NCBI GenBank assembly: GCA_964536215.1 | Contig: CAZHWT010000005.1 | Span: 1-59,840, forward strand | From: CAZHWT01 sp964536215 | GTDB lineage: Bacteria > Patescibacteriota > CAZHWT01 | Length of the DNA stretch: 59,840 nt | Direction of reading: 5' to 3' | Part shown: one piece after another, positions 1 to 8,211 of the stretch | Layout: each line of letters starts with the position of its first letter | How positions within the stretch are numbered: the first letter of the stretch is position 1 | Notes under the pieces: model-generated | Database searches by the model: none | Told to the model about the DNA's origin: nothing | The model's input: the letters and a program-made list of their open reading frames with translations, nothing else | Program-made: the position numbers and the translations under genes

Positions 1-56
1 TAATCGTTAATCGTTAATCGTTAATCGTTAATCGTTAATCGTTAATCGTTAATCGC
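1..56. repeat. Tandem heptamer array TAATCGT
   Basis: Seven perfect copies of TAATCGT and an eighth ending in C run from the window edge, so the array may continue upstream. It passes into related words (AAACTGTAAACCGTAAACTG, then GAATAACGAATAAGCC) before the first gene. A shorter array of the same unit lies at 43143-43162 before murG. Confidence 0.95.
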
Positions 57-109
57 AAACTGTAAACCGTAAACTGATTCGAATAACGAATAAGCCAATA
101 GCCGATAAA

Positions 110-430
110 GTGTCTATACAATCTTATTGTTGGTTGCCAAGGACAACCGTTTTGATTATAGTAATGTGTATGCAGATTTTTACTCCACTTCTATTTAAAA
201 AAATACAAAAAGTTAGTCGATTGGCTGATGTTGGCTTGGTCTTATTGGCCTTGTTTAGTTTGGCCCTTAAACCGAGTTTTGCTTATCTTGATCCGGGGAC
301 TGGTAGTTATATCTTCCAGATGGCTATTGCTGGTTTGTTTGCGGGTGCGTTTGCGGTAAAACAATTCTGGTCTCAGATTAAAGTGTTTATTGATACTAGA
401 ATTTTGCACAAAGCGGATAAAAAATCATGA
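110..430 (+). CDS. Small membrane protein of YLDPGTGS type
   Basis: This 106-residue protein has two hydrophobic stretches, at about residues 38-58 and 66-85. The motif YLDPGTGSY sits between them (about 59-67), and the tail is basic. Short proteins with this motif are often found next to polysaccharide or methyltransferase genes; their function is not known to me. The start is uncertain: GTG at 110 opens the frame, ATG codons at 164 and 170 are alternatives, and none has a clear ribosome binding site. The stop overlaps the next start in ATGA, so the two genes are probably translationally coupled. The leader upstream is entirely repeat words. Confidence 0.6.
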   Translation: MSIQSYCWLPRTTVLIIVMCMQIFTPLLFKKIQKVSRLADVGLVLLALFSLALKPSFAYLDPGTGSYIFQMAIAGLFAGAFAVKQFWSQIKVFIDTRILHKADKKS

Positions 431-1830
431 GTGGACTAGACAATTCATTCGCGCCTGACACTGCCTCCTTTCGTGATCCAAGTGGACATATTTTTCGACA
501 TAATGGTACGGTGTATCGGCAGGTAAATGTGTCATACAAGGTGGAATACGACATGTTAATGTCTTCCGGTTTGTATGATGCCTTAGTGGATGCCGGGCTG
601 CTGGTTGCTCACAAAGAGGTTAAGATGAATGATGTGGCGGATAGGCAGGCGTATAAATTTCTCCGACCCGAGCAGTTGGCTGTTATTTCTTACCCGTACG
701 AGTGGTCCTTTAGTATGCTGCAGGATGCGGCCCTGGTGACCTTGAAAATTCAGCAGATGGCGATGGCGTTTGGCATGAGTCTTAAAGATGCCAGCGCTTA
801 TAATATTCAATTTGTTGATGGCCGGCCGGTATTTATCGATACCTTGTCGTTTGAAGTATATGTTGAACGGCCATGGGTAGCCTACCGGCAGTTCTGCCAG
901 CATTTTTTGGCGCCATTGGCTTTAATGAGCTTAGTGGATGTGCGAACAAATCGGCTACTTCGTGATTTTATTGATGGTATTCCGTTAGATTTGGCGGCTA
1001 GGTTGTTGCCGGGTACAGCCCGGTTAAAGCCGTCGTTGCTGGCGCATATCTATCTTCATGCTTCCAGTCAGCAAAAGAATGCTAAGCCTAAACCGGGCGA
1101 AAAGCGGGAGCAGAAGGCCATGACTATGCCGCGTCGGTCCTTGGAAGGGTTATTAGATAGTTTGAGGGGTGGAGTGAGCGGCTTAAAGTGGAAGATTCCT
1201 CAGACTGAATGGGCTGATTATTATGCGGCCAACAATAATTACCAGGATAAAGCCATGAAGTCTAAGCACAAGCTGGTGGAAGAGTTTGTGATGAAGTTAA
1301 AACCGGGGATGGTGTGGGATTTGGGCGGGAATAATGGCGAATTTAGCCGGATTTTTTCCATGAAAGCTATTCCAACCGTGTGCTGGGATATTGACCCGGT
1401 GGCCGTAGAGATGAATTATCTGTCGGCGAAGAAAAATACAGAGACTCATTTGTGGCCGTTGTTGCAAGATTTTACTAACCCCAGTCCGGCTTTGGGCTGG
1501 AATAGTCAGGAGCGAATGTCGTTGTTGGAGCGCGGTCCGGCCGATGTGAGCCTGGCTTTGGCTTTGATTCACCATATGGCTATCGCTAACAATGTGCCGT
1601 TGGAGATGGTGGCTAGGTTTATGCATGGAGTGAGTAAAAAGAGTCTGGTGATTGAGTTTGTGCCTAAAGAAGACTCTCAGGTCCAATTATTGCTGTCTAG
1701 CCGAGAAGATATATTTGTCGACTATACCAAAGAAGGGTTTGAAATAGCCTTTAGTAAGTACTTTACCATTAAGGAGTGCAAACTCATCCCCGGCAGCAAG
1801 CGACACTTGTATTTAATGGCAAGTAAATAA
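427..1830 (+). CDS. Class I SAM methyltransferase, NoeA-like
   Basis: A 467-residue protein of two parts. Residues about 20-190 look like the kinase-fold-like region of NoeA-type proteins (DASAYNIQF at 121-129, FIDTLSFE at 136-143). Residues about 262-467 form a Rossmann methyltransferase domain with motif I WDLGGNNGEFSR at 297-308 and the acidic DIDP at 321-324. A hydrophilic linker at about 215-235 joins them. NoeA-like proteins are linked to methylation of surface glycans, but the acceptor here is unknown. The gene overlaps the small membrane protein gene by four bases and ends just before a strong hairpin at 1837-1870, so the pair likely forms the end of a transcription unit. Confidence 0.8.
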   Translation: MSGLDNSFAPDTASFRDPSGHIFRHNGTVYRQVNVSYKVEYDMLMSSGLYDALVDAGLLVAHKEVKMNDVADRQAYKFLRPEQLAVISYPYEWSFSMLQDAALVTLKIQQMAMAFGMSLKDASAYNIQFVDGRPVFIDTLSFEVYVERPWVAYRQFCQHFLAPLALMSLVDVRTNRLLRDFIDGIPLDLAARLLPGTARLKPSLLAHIYLHASSQQKNAKPKPGEKREQKAMTMPRRSLEGLLDSLRGGVSGLKWKIPQTEWADYYAANNNYQDKAMKSKHKLVEEFVMKLKPGMVWDLGGNNGEFSRIFSMKAIPTVCWDIDPVAVEMNYLSAKKNTETHLWPLLQDFTNPSPALGWNSQERMSLLERGPADVSLALALIHHMAIANNVPLEMVARFMHGVSKKSLVIEFVPKEDSQVQLLLSSREDIFVDYTKEGFEIAFSKYFTIKECKLIPGSKRHLYLMASK

Positions 1831-1836
1831 ATAGCG

Positions 1837-1870
1837 CAAATAAATCCCTATTTAGATAGGGATTTATTTG
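1837..1870. terminator. Perfect 15-bp hairpin after methyltransferase
   Basis: Arms CAAATAAATCCCTAT and ATAGGGATTTATTTG flank the loop TTAG. The hairpin lies seven bases after the stop codon and probably ends the transcript. It has no long T tract outside the stem. It belongs to a dispersed AATAAATCC palindrome family that recurs at 43191-43220 and 54651-54682. Confidence 0.75.
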
Positions 1871-1925
1871 CCAACGGAATGGCGAGAATTTGGACAGGTT
1901 TAGTAATCGTACCTTCGACTCTTTT

Positions 1926-1954
1926 TTGACATTTAGGCCCATAGCAGTTATAAT
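1926..1954 (+). promoter_or_regulatory. Consensus sigma70-type promoter
   Basis: A perfect TTGACA (1926-1931) and a perfect TATAAT (1949-1954) are separated by exactly 17 bases, upstream of the small gene at 1995. This is the best match to consensus seen in the window, and it predicts a transcript with a leader of about 35 bases. Confidence 0.85.
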
Positions 1955-1994
1955 TCATTTAACACGCAGGCTTTTAGATGATAAGGAGAGTAAC

Positions 1995-2261
1995 ATGGAA
2001 ACGGTGGCGGTTCAATCGACGCGTGTCTCCCCGGAGACAAATGGAAACCTGACCCAGTTGTGGTATGAGCATATGGAAGCAGCATGCCGCGCTCGACCTC
2101 GACTGCTGTCAGACATTGATGGTTTGGTTGAGGTGGGGCTTGAGGCGATGATTCGGGCTCACCCCGATATCTTGCTGCAGGTGTCTGTGGAAGCATTGAA
2201 GTCCAGGTCGCGTCGCATAGCTGCAGACTTTCCACATTATCTTGCAGCTCAGAACTATTAG
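1995..2261 (+). CDS. Small soluble hypothetical protein, 88 aa
   Basis: I do not recognise this 88-residue protein. It has no signal peptide or membrane segment and is predicted to be mostly helical (EHMEAACRARPRLL, VEVGLEAMIRAHPDILLQVSVEALKSR). The ATG at 1995 was chosen over the longer open frame because AAGGAG lies at 1983-1988, seven bases upstream. The gene is a complete single unit: consensus promoter at 1926-1954, strong Shine-Dalgarno and hairpin terminator at 2272-2304. It splits the methyltransferase gene from the flippase and resembles in design the small genes at 27660, 28015, 28465, 34309 and 54763. Confidence 0.75.
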   Translation: METVAVQSTRVSPETNGNLTQLWYEHMEAACRARPRLLSDIDGLVEVGLEAMIRAHPDILLQVSVEALKSRSRRIAADFPHYLAAQNY

Positions 2262-2271
2262 CTTTGCTGAT

Positions 2272-2304
2272 ATCGCTAGGGCGCACTATTGCCACCCTAG
2301 CGAT
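2272..2304 (+). terminator. Terminator hairpin of small gene
   Basis: Arms ATCGCTAGGG and CCCTAGCGAT enclose a 13-base loop and are followed by TCTTATTATC. The hairpin starts 11 bases after the stop of the gene at 1995. Confidence 0.8.
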
Positions 2305-2365
2305 TCTTATTATCGCCGATTCTCTTATTTAACTAACAAAGGTATACTGATGTAGGAGTATTTTT

Positions 2366-3892
2366 ATGTCTGACAGTATTGCGGCTGTAGTCGCTCGAAA
2401 TACACTTTACCAGTTTATTGCCAAGGGTATAACGATGATGTTGTCGATGCTGTCATTTTCGTTAATTGCCAGGTTTTTGCCTGTCGATCAATATGGCCAA
2501 TTTACGCTTATATCGTCTATTTTTGCCTTGGCAATAGGCATATCTGATTTAAGAATCGAACAGGTTGTAGTGAGAGAAATGACGGAACAGGCTTCGGCGA
2601 TATCCAGGCTAATCAGTCATGCGCTGATCTTAAAATTTCTCTTTGCTCTGGTAGTGTCAGCACTCACGATTGTGATTGTGCTTTTAACTGGATACTCAGA
2701 GATCATCAAACTGAATGTCAGTCTGGCCATGGTTGGAGTGTTAGTAACAGCTCTGTTTGCGGGATTCCATGCTCATATCCAATACGCATTTAAAGCATAT
2801 TTATTAACCTTTGGTGAGGTTATTGCTAAGGTTGCTGTGACGGTCCTGGTCGTGATTGTCTATTGGTTAGGGTCCAGAGCTTTATTGACAAATGGTCAGG
2901 CGTTACCATTATTTGTGATTGTTACCCTGATAGTTTCTCCTTTGTTGGTAGCCATTTGTTATGCTTTCTGGTCGCTTGCATTGCTGTCAGCCCGGTTAGA
3001 TTTTCGGTTGGACAAGTCTTTGATTAGATCGCTGCTACGGCAATCCTGGCCGCTGTGGCTGCTAGGGCTACTGGCTTTAGCTCATTACCGTTCTGGCGTA
3101 TTAGTTCTGTCATTCTTTCAACCAGAATATGATGTTGGTATATTTGGTTTGGCTTATCGGCTGCTGGATGTGGCCGTAACGTTGCCACCGCTGTTTATTG
3201 CTTCGATTTATCCCCTTATGAGTCGGCATGTGGCGCAAGGATCGGAAAAGACCTCTGCGATTTTGGTGCAGTCTTTTAATTTTGTTTTTTTGTTTGTGCT
3301 GCTGTTGGCGGCTGGGACATTTTATGCCTCTGATCAGGTGATTGCTCTGTTTGGTGGTCAGGATTACGCTCAGGCTTCTGATGTTTTAAGAATACTTTGT
3401 TTTGCCATGGTCGGCAGTTACTTGAGCAGTATTTTTGTGCCGTATTTAGTGGCTCATTATAAGCAGAGAATGGCAGTCTGGACTCTGGCGGTGAGCGTTT
3501 TGGTTAATATAGGTCTGAATTTGTATTTAATTCCCCGTTATTCCTATACGGGTGCGGCCATAGCTATAGCCATATCAGAATTACTAGGGTTTATTTTAAT
3601 TGCTACAGTTGTTATTAAAACCTCAGTGGTGCGCCTGGATTTGACTGTCATAGCAAAGGCATTACTTTCAATGACTCTTATGCTAGTAGGGCTACAATTA
3701 AGCGGCTTAGCTTCGTTACAGGCGCAGACTGTTTGGCAATCTGGCGTTACTTTGCTAGCTATAGGGGTGGTTGGCGTGGGACTGTATGGCTTTTTTGTAT
3801 TGAGTTTGCGAACAATTGAAAAGGAAATGCTTGAAGCGGCTTTGAGCATGTTGCCGTTACCGGCTATTATCAAGAGGTGGCTGCATGGCTAG
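2366..3892 (+). CDS. Wzx-type oligosaccharide flippase
   Basis: A 508-residue polytopic protein of the MOP/polysaccharide transporter family, with about 12-14 hydrophobic helices spread along its length. The N-terminus ARNTLYQFIAKGITMMLSMLSFSLIARFL is typical of lipid-linked oligosaccharide flippases, which move undecaprenyl-linked repeat units across the cytoplasmic membrane. The start is supported by AGGAG at 2354-2358, and a -10-like TATACT lies at 2343-2348. It is the first gene of the long plus-strand polysaccharide operon and overlaps the following glycosyltransferase by eight bases. The class is clear, but the substrate cannot be read from the sequence. Confidence 0.9.
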   Translation: MSDSIAAVVARNTLYQFIAKGITMMLSMLSFSLIARFLPVDQYGQFTLISSIFALAIGISDLRIEQVVVREMTEQASAISRLISHALILKFLFALVVSALTIVIVLLTGYSEIIKLNVSLAMVGVLVTALFAGFHAHIQYAFKAYLLTFGEVIAKVAVTVLVVIVYWLGSRALLTNGQALPLFVIVTLIVSPLLVAICYAFWSLALLSARLDFRLDKSLIRSLLRQSWPLWLLGLLALAHYRSGVLVLSFFQPEYDVGIFGLAYRLLDVAVTLPPLFIASIYPLMSRHVAQGSEKTSAILVQSFNFVFLFVLLLAAGTFYASDQVIALFGGQDYAQASDVLRILCFAMVGSYLSSIFVPYLVAHYKQRMAVWTLAVSVLVNIGLNLYLIPRYSYTGAAIAIAISELLGFILIATVVIKTSVVRLDLTVIAKALLSMTLMLVGLQLSGLASLQAQTVWQSGVTLLAIGVVGVGLYGFFVLSLRTIEKEMLEAALSMLPLPAIIKRWLHG

Positions 3893-4964
3893 AGCGGCCG
3901 AAGTAAGACCTGTATTAATAGTGAGTGATGCCGCTGAGTTTGGAGGCGCGGAAAAGTATGTGGAATTTATTGCCAGCCACCTTGAAGACATTTTGATTAA
4001 GGTATTACTAGTTGGACCTGGCTGTGCTGAGCTTGAGCGCCGCTTGGATAGATTGGGGATAGTAGTTGATCATGCGGATAAATCGGTGGCTGGATGGGTT
4101 GAGCTGCTTTATTACCTGTTTAGGCATCGATCATGGCTGTTTCATTTAAATTTGACCCATTTGGATAGCTGTCGGAGAGTGCTTTTGGCTAGTCTGTTTT
4201 TGCCCGCGGTGCCGGTCATTGCGACTTTACACGCCTATGTGCCTTTGAATGGAGGCAAGGTTAAAGTCTGGCTAAAGCGATTGGTTTGGCGCCGGTTTAC
4301 TATGTTTATTTCTCCGTCAGACTTTGTAGCCAATGAACTGCGTATAGCCAATTTGATAGATAAAAATAAGATTCAGGTTATTTATAATGGTGTTGAGGGC
4401 ATAAAAACGGATCGGCCTACACGCCTGCCGAATGTGTTTGAAATATTGTGTTTGGGTAGGCTGGATAAAGATAAAGGCTATCAGCACCTGTTGAGAGCAT
4501 TGGCAGATTTGCCTTCAGAGCTGATCTGGCATTGTACTATGGTCGGTGATGGCCCATTTAGGCAAGACTTACAAGAATTATGTGACCGTTGGCATCTAGA
4601 TCAGAGGGTGGAATTTACCGGATTTCAAACGGATATAGATTCTTATGTGCTTGCATCTTCGGTGCTGGTTTTGCCTTCATTGCATGAAAATTTCCCTTTA
4701 ACCATACTTGAGGCAATGTCGGCTGGTAGAGCGGTGGTTGCCACGAGAGTAGGAGGCATACCAGAGCAAGTTGAAGATAATCGGACGGGTATCTTAGTGG
4801 AAGCGGCTGATAGCCAGCAACTGGCGGAGGCCCTTCGGCGTTTGGCAACTAAACCTGAACTGTTAAAACATATGGGATATCAGGCTAAAAAGCGGTTTGA
4901 TGAACTGTTTGCTGGCGACGGTATGGCTAAAAGGATTAAAGCTATGTATGCTGCATTGTCATGA
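3885..4964 (+). CDS. GT4-family glycosyltransferase
   Basis: A 359-residue GT-B enzyme. The N-terminal domain opens with VLIVSDAAEFGGAEKYVEFIA (9-30), the usual glycine-rich acceptor-side loop. The C-terminal domain has LCLGRLDKDKGYQHLLRAL and the nucleotide-sugar binding region HENFPLTILEAMSAGRAVVATRVGGIPE from about residue 267, including the E-x7-E pattern. A good ribosome binding site, GAGGTGG, precedes ATG 3885, and the gene overlaps both neighbours (8 and 4 bases). It likely adds one sugar to the lipid-linked repeat unit in the cytoplasm. Sugar specificity is not predictable. Confidence 0.9.
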   Translation: MARAAEVRPVLIVSDAAEFGGAEKYVEFIASHLEDILIKVLLVGPGCAELERRLDRLGIVVDHADKSVAGWVELLYYLFRHRSWLFHLNLTHLDSCRRVLLASLFLPAVPVIATLHAYVPLNGGKVKVWLKRLVWRRFTMFISPSDFVANELRIANLIDKNKIQVIYNGVEGIKTDRPTRLPNVFEILCLGRLDKDKGYQHLLRALADLPSELIWHCTMVGDGPFRQDLQELCDRWHLDQRVEFTGFQTDIDSYVLASSVLVLPSLHENFPLTILEAMSAGRAVVATRVGGIPEQVEDNRTGILVEAADSQQLAEALRRLATKPELLKHMGYQAKKRFDELFAGDGMAKRIKAMYAALS

Positions 4965-5731
4965 GTAGTGTATCAGTCGTAATTACAACCTATAACTATG
5001 GCAGGTACCTGGTGGAGTGCCTTACTAGCGTGATTGCTCAGACATACAAGGATATCGAAATAATTGTGGTTAATGACGGATCGAGTGATGATACTGATGC
5101 GGTGATTGCGGAGTATATACCGAAAATCATCTATATAAAACAGCCTAACATGGGTGTGGTTAAGGCGCGGAATAATGGTGCGTTAAAGGCTACCGGTGAT
5201 TATCTGCTGTTTTTGGATGCTGATGATTATCTTACCCCCACATATATTGCTGAGAGCGTGGCTGTGCTTGACGGCAATCCGGAAGTGTCGTTCGTCTATG
5301 GGGATAGGCAGGTTTTTGGCCGCAAAGATTATATATTGCCGGCGTGTCCCTGGTCTCCTCAATTATTGTTGCTAAAAAATTATATTGGACTTTCTTCTCT
5401 AATGCGACGAGAAATATTTGTGCAATCCGGTGGTTTTTCGTCGTATGTAGACAAAGTGAAGAGTTATGAAGATTGGGACTTGTGGATCAAGCTGTCAGCT
5501 GTCGGCTGTAAAGGATATTATTTAGCCGGTCTGACATATTATTACCGCCGGTTGGATGATGTGAACAGGAATAAGGCTTCGGTGCTGCAAAAGCTTATGT
5601 TGCGCTGGCCATTATGGTGGCATTACCGCTGGAGCTATCTGCAGCTGTCTTTTTTGTGCCGCTTGCCTTATATATTGTATGTGGCGGCGGGGCAGAAGGT
5701 TGCTGTGTATTTTTCCCATACGGCGCGATAG
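4961..5731 (+). CDS. GT2-family glycosyltransferase
   Basis: A 256-residue GT-A enzyme. VSVVITTYNYGRYLVECLTS opens the fold, VVNDGSSDDT (about 37-45) is the nucleotide-binding segment, and FLDADDY (about 85-91) carries the DxD-like metal site. YEDWDLWIKL later in the chain supplies the ED motif with the probable catalytic base. There is no membrane anchor. It overlaps the upstream GT4 gene by four bases, inside the flippase operon. Role: transfer of a sugar during repeat-unit assembly; donor unknown. Confidence 0.9.
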   Translation: MSSVSVVITTYNYGRYLVECLTSVIAQTYKDIEIIVVNDGSSDDTDAVIAEYIPKIIYIKQPNMGVVKARNNGALKATGDYLLFLDADDYLTPTYIAESVAVLDGNPEVSFVYGDRQVFGRKDYILPACPWSPQLLLLKNYIGLSSLMRREIFVQSGGFSSYVDKVKSYEDWDLWIKLSAVGCKGYYLAGLTYYYRRLDDVNRNKASVLQKLMLRWPLWWHYRWSYLQLSFLCRLPYILYVAAGQKVAVYFSHTAR

Positions 5732-5750
5732 TGGCTTACGGAGATGTGTT

Positions 5751-7130
5751 ATGATGGAGTCTGGTGTAAAAATGTCATTTGTGTCGCGGTTGTTCACTCC
5801 TATCGGCTTTAATACATGGCTGGCCTTGCTGGTCAGTTTGTCATTGGTTTTTGTCTACTTTAGACTTGAGCCAGCACCAGCAGATTATATGGTAGCCATA
5901 GCCATAGCTATGGCCTTTATTGGTTGTTTGGTTAGCCGGTCGGTGGATATTTTTAGACGCCACGATCTCGCATTGGTCGGTTATCTGCTGGTTGTTGGCA
6001 GCTTGATGGTAGTGTATCGTGGCCAATTGGATATCCGGTTTGCCATTATTACTATTTACCTGGGTCTGTCCTACTTTGCCGTTGTGTATGCTGTAGCTAG
6101 AAACGGCACAAAGGCATTATCCGCCTTGTGGTGGGCATATATTATTGGCGCGACCCTGACGGCTGTGGTGCTGATTGCCCAATTGGTGTGGGTTTACAGT
6201 TTGGGCGGACACTGGGATAGCTTGTATTTTGGCCGCCCTAACGCAGGGTTTAAAGATGCTAATGTGGCCGGGCCATCGCTGTTGCCGGCGATATTTTATT
6301 TGACTTGGCAGTTCTATAGTCTTAAAGATAAGCGGTACTTGGCTGGAATACTGTTACTGAGTGCTGGACTTTTTTGTACGTTCTCGCGTGGTGCTTATTT
6401 AGGATTCTTTGCCGGATTGCTGCTGATTAGTTTGTTATTTATGTGGCAGCAGTACCGCCTAAAAATAACCATTGCCAGATCCGCTATTGGTATAGTAGTG
6501 CTAGCTATTAGCTTGGTATTACTATGGTGCGGCATGCATTTGTACCAGCCATTTGCGTCGCTATCGACAGAGCGATTTGGTACGTTAATAAAAAACTATG
6601 ATACTGAAGGTAGGGCCGTGTCTTGGCAGACTAGTGTGAAAGAATTTGCTAAACAGCCATTAGGAACGGGGTCAGGTAGTTATGAACAGAGGTCAACTGA
6701 GTATCAGCAGAGCCAAAGCTCTCGTTCTGGAGAAAAGCTGCCCCAAGTAGATTCTACTCCTGAAAGCAGGAATGAGTATGATGAGATTTCTGGCCAAAAG
6801 ATTGTCACTCAAGATGGTCAAGAGATTATATTGACTCCATCTGCGCATAATACGTATCTGAGAGTTCTGTTGGAAAATGGTGTACCGGGAGTTTTGCTGC
6901 TGCTGCTGTTTTGGGTATGGTTGGCAGTTAAGGGATTCTGGACGGTTTTACGGTTAAAACAGGGTCGTCTGCAGCACTTTGTGATTATTACCTGGGTATC
7001 GTTTATCGCTTTTATACCAATGGGTCTTTTTATCGATACGCTCCATTGGCGCTTTCTATGGATTATGGCCGGATTATTGTCGGCGGCTTTGATTTTGCTT
7101 GAACGTGAGGCTGCTGATGAGCCGAGCTAA
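5751..7130 (+). CDS. O-antigen ligase / Wzy-like membrane protein
   Basis: About 459 residues with roughly 10-12 membrane helices and one large hydrophilic loop at about residues 280-370. The loop is rich in S, E and Q and is followed by SAHNTYLRVLLENGVPG, a pattern typical of the Wzy_C (O-antigen ligase/polymerase) domain. Such proteins polymerise or ligate surface polysaccharide on the outer face of the membrane. The frame is open from 5679, but ATG 5751 (or 5754) is preferred because GGAGA lies at 5740-5744. It lies 19 bases after the GT2 gene. Polymerase and ligase cannot be told apart here. Confidence 0.8.
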   Translation: MMESGVKMSFVSRLFTPIGFNTWLALLVSLSLVFVYFRLEPAPADYMVAIAIAMAFIGCLVSRSVDIFRRHDLALVGYLLVVGSLMVVYRGQLDIRFAIITIYLGLSYFAVVYAVARNGTKALSALWWAYIIGATLTAVVLIAQLVWVYSLGGHWDSLYFGRPNAGFKDANVAGPSLLPAIFYLTWQFYSLKDKRYLAGILLLSAGLFCTFSRGAYLGFFAGLLLISLLFMWQQYRLKITIARSAIGIVVLAISLVLLWCGMHLYQPFASLSTERFGTLIKNYDTEGRAVSWQTSVKEFAKQPLGTGSGSYEQRSTEYQQSQSSRSGEKLPQVDSTPESRNEYDEISGQKIVTQDGQEIILTPSAHNTYLRVLLENGVPGVLLLLLFWVWLAVKGFWTVLRLKQGRLQHFVIITWVSFIAFIPMGLFIDTLHWRFLWIMAGLLSAALILLEREAADEPS

Positions 7131-8211
7131 GCAGTCAGTGTTGTTGGTAGCCTATCCGATTGATGGTGGAGTTGCTACTCACATTCACCAGCTCCTGAAA
7201 AATCTGGATAAGCAGAAATATGCCATTACACTTGCTGCCACTCCCAGCTCTGATTATGCAGCTATTTGTTTGGCTCAACAGATTCCATACTTTCAGATTT
7301 CCTTTACCCGTTCCATGAATCCTCTGACTGCGGTTAGGCCCTGGTTTGAATTGACCAGGTTATGTCGACAGTGTCATTTTGATATTATCCACTTGCATAG
7401 CACTCATGCTGGCCTAATTGGCAGATTTGCTGCTGCATTGACTGGTTCTAGAGTAGTTTATACGCCACACAGCCCTCTCTATATGCAGCCTCATGCCAGG
7501 CTGATTGCATATTTATTGCTTTGCTTAGAGCGTTTTACAATGTTTTTGGTAGATAAGGTGGTTTTTGTATCGAGAAGTGAAAGCGAGCGAGCCGTTGCGG
7601 ATGCTTTTTGTCCGGTGAACAAGAGCGTGATAATCCCAAACGGGGTTGAGGCGGTGTACGATAAAAGAGCTGCCACCACCCGGCCGGTTATTACCATGGT
7701 CAGCCGCATGGAGCCACAAAAACGACAGCAGGATCTTATTCTGGCAGCCGGCAAAGTTTTGAAGAAGTTTCCCAAAGCTGAATTTCGATTAGTAGGCGAT
7801 GGGAGCCGTCGCCATGAATTGCAGTCTCTAGTTGATTCGCTACAGCTAGCCAAAGTGGTTCATTTGTTAGGTCAACGGTCAGATGTCAGTCAGCAGTTTT
7901 TGCAAACCACCATTGCCGTGCAATGTTCGGAAACAGAAGGTATGCCGTATGTTGTGCTAGAAGCAATGGCCTGCGGCTGCCCTGTTATTGGCACTCGGGT
8001 GGAAGGCATAGTGGACGTGGTGAAGGAGAATGAAACAGGATTACTCTACACAAAAGGGGATAGCGATGAATTGGCAGATAAAATTTTACAGCTTTTAAGT
8101 AACACGCAGGTGATTACTGCTCTGGGGCGGCGGGCTAAGCAGGAGATTGATACGACTTATTCCGTATCCAGGATGATACAGTCGATTGAGCAGTTATATG
8201 GTATTTTATGA
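7117..8211 (+). CDS. GT4-family glycosyltransferase
   Basis: A GT-B enzyme of 364 residues. The N-terminus SVLLVAYPIDGGVATHIHQLLKNL fits the acceptor domain. TPHSPLYM and VVFVSRSESE follow, then the C-terminal domain with VSRMEPQKRQQDLI and ETEGMPYVVLEAMACGCPVIGTRVEGI, including the E-x7-E region. ATG 7117 is preferred to the upstream TTG because GTGAGG lies a few bases before it. It overlaps the ligase gene by 14 bases and the next gene by four. It is probably another repeat-unit assembly enzyme in the same operon. Confidence 0.88.
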   Translation: MSRAKQSVLLVAYPIDGGVATHIHQLLKNLDKQKYAITLAATPSSDYAAICLAQQIPYFQISFTRSMNPLTAVRPWFELTRLCRQCHFDIIHLHSTHAGLIGRFAAALTGSRVVYTPHSPLYMQPHARLIAYLLLCLERFTMFLVDKVVFVSRSESERAVADAFCPVNKSVIIPNGVEAVYDKRAATTRPVITMVSRMEPQKRQQDLILAAGKVLKKFPKAEFRLVGDGSRRHELQSLVDSLQLAKVVHLLGQRSDVSQQFLQTTIAVQCSETEGMPYVVLEAMACGCPVIGTRVEGIVDVVKENETGLLYTKGDSDELADKILQLLSNTQVITALGRRAKQEIDTTYSVSRMIQSIEQLYGIL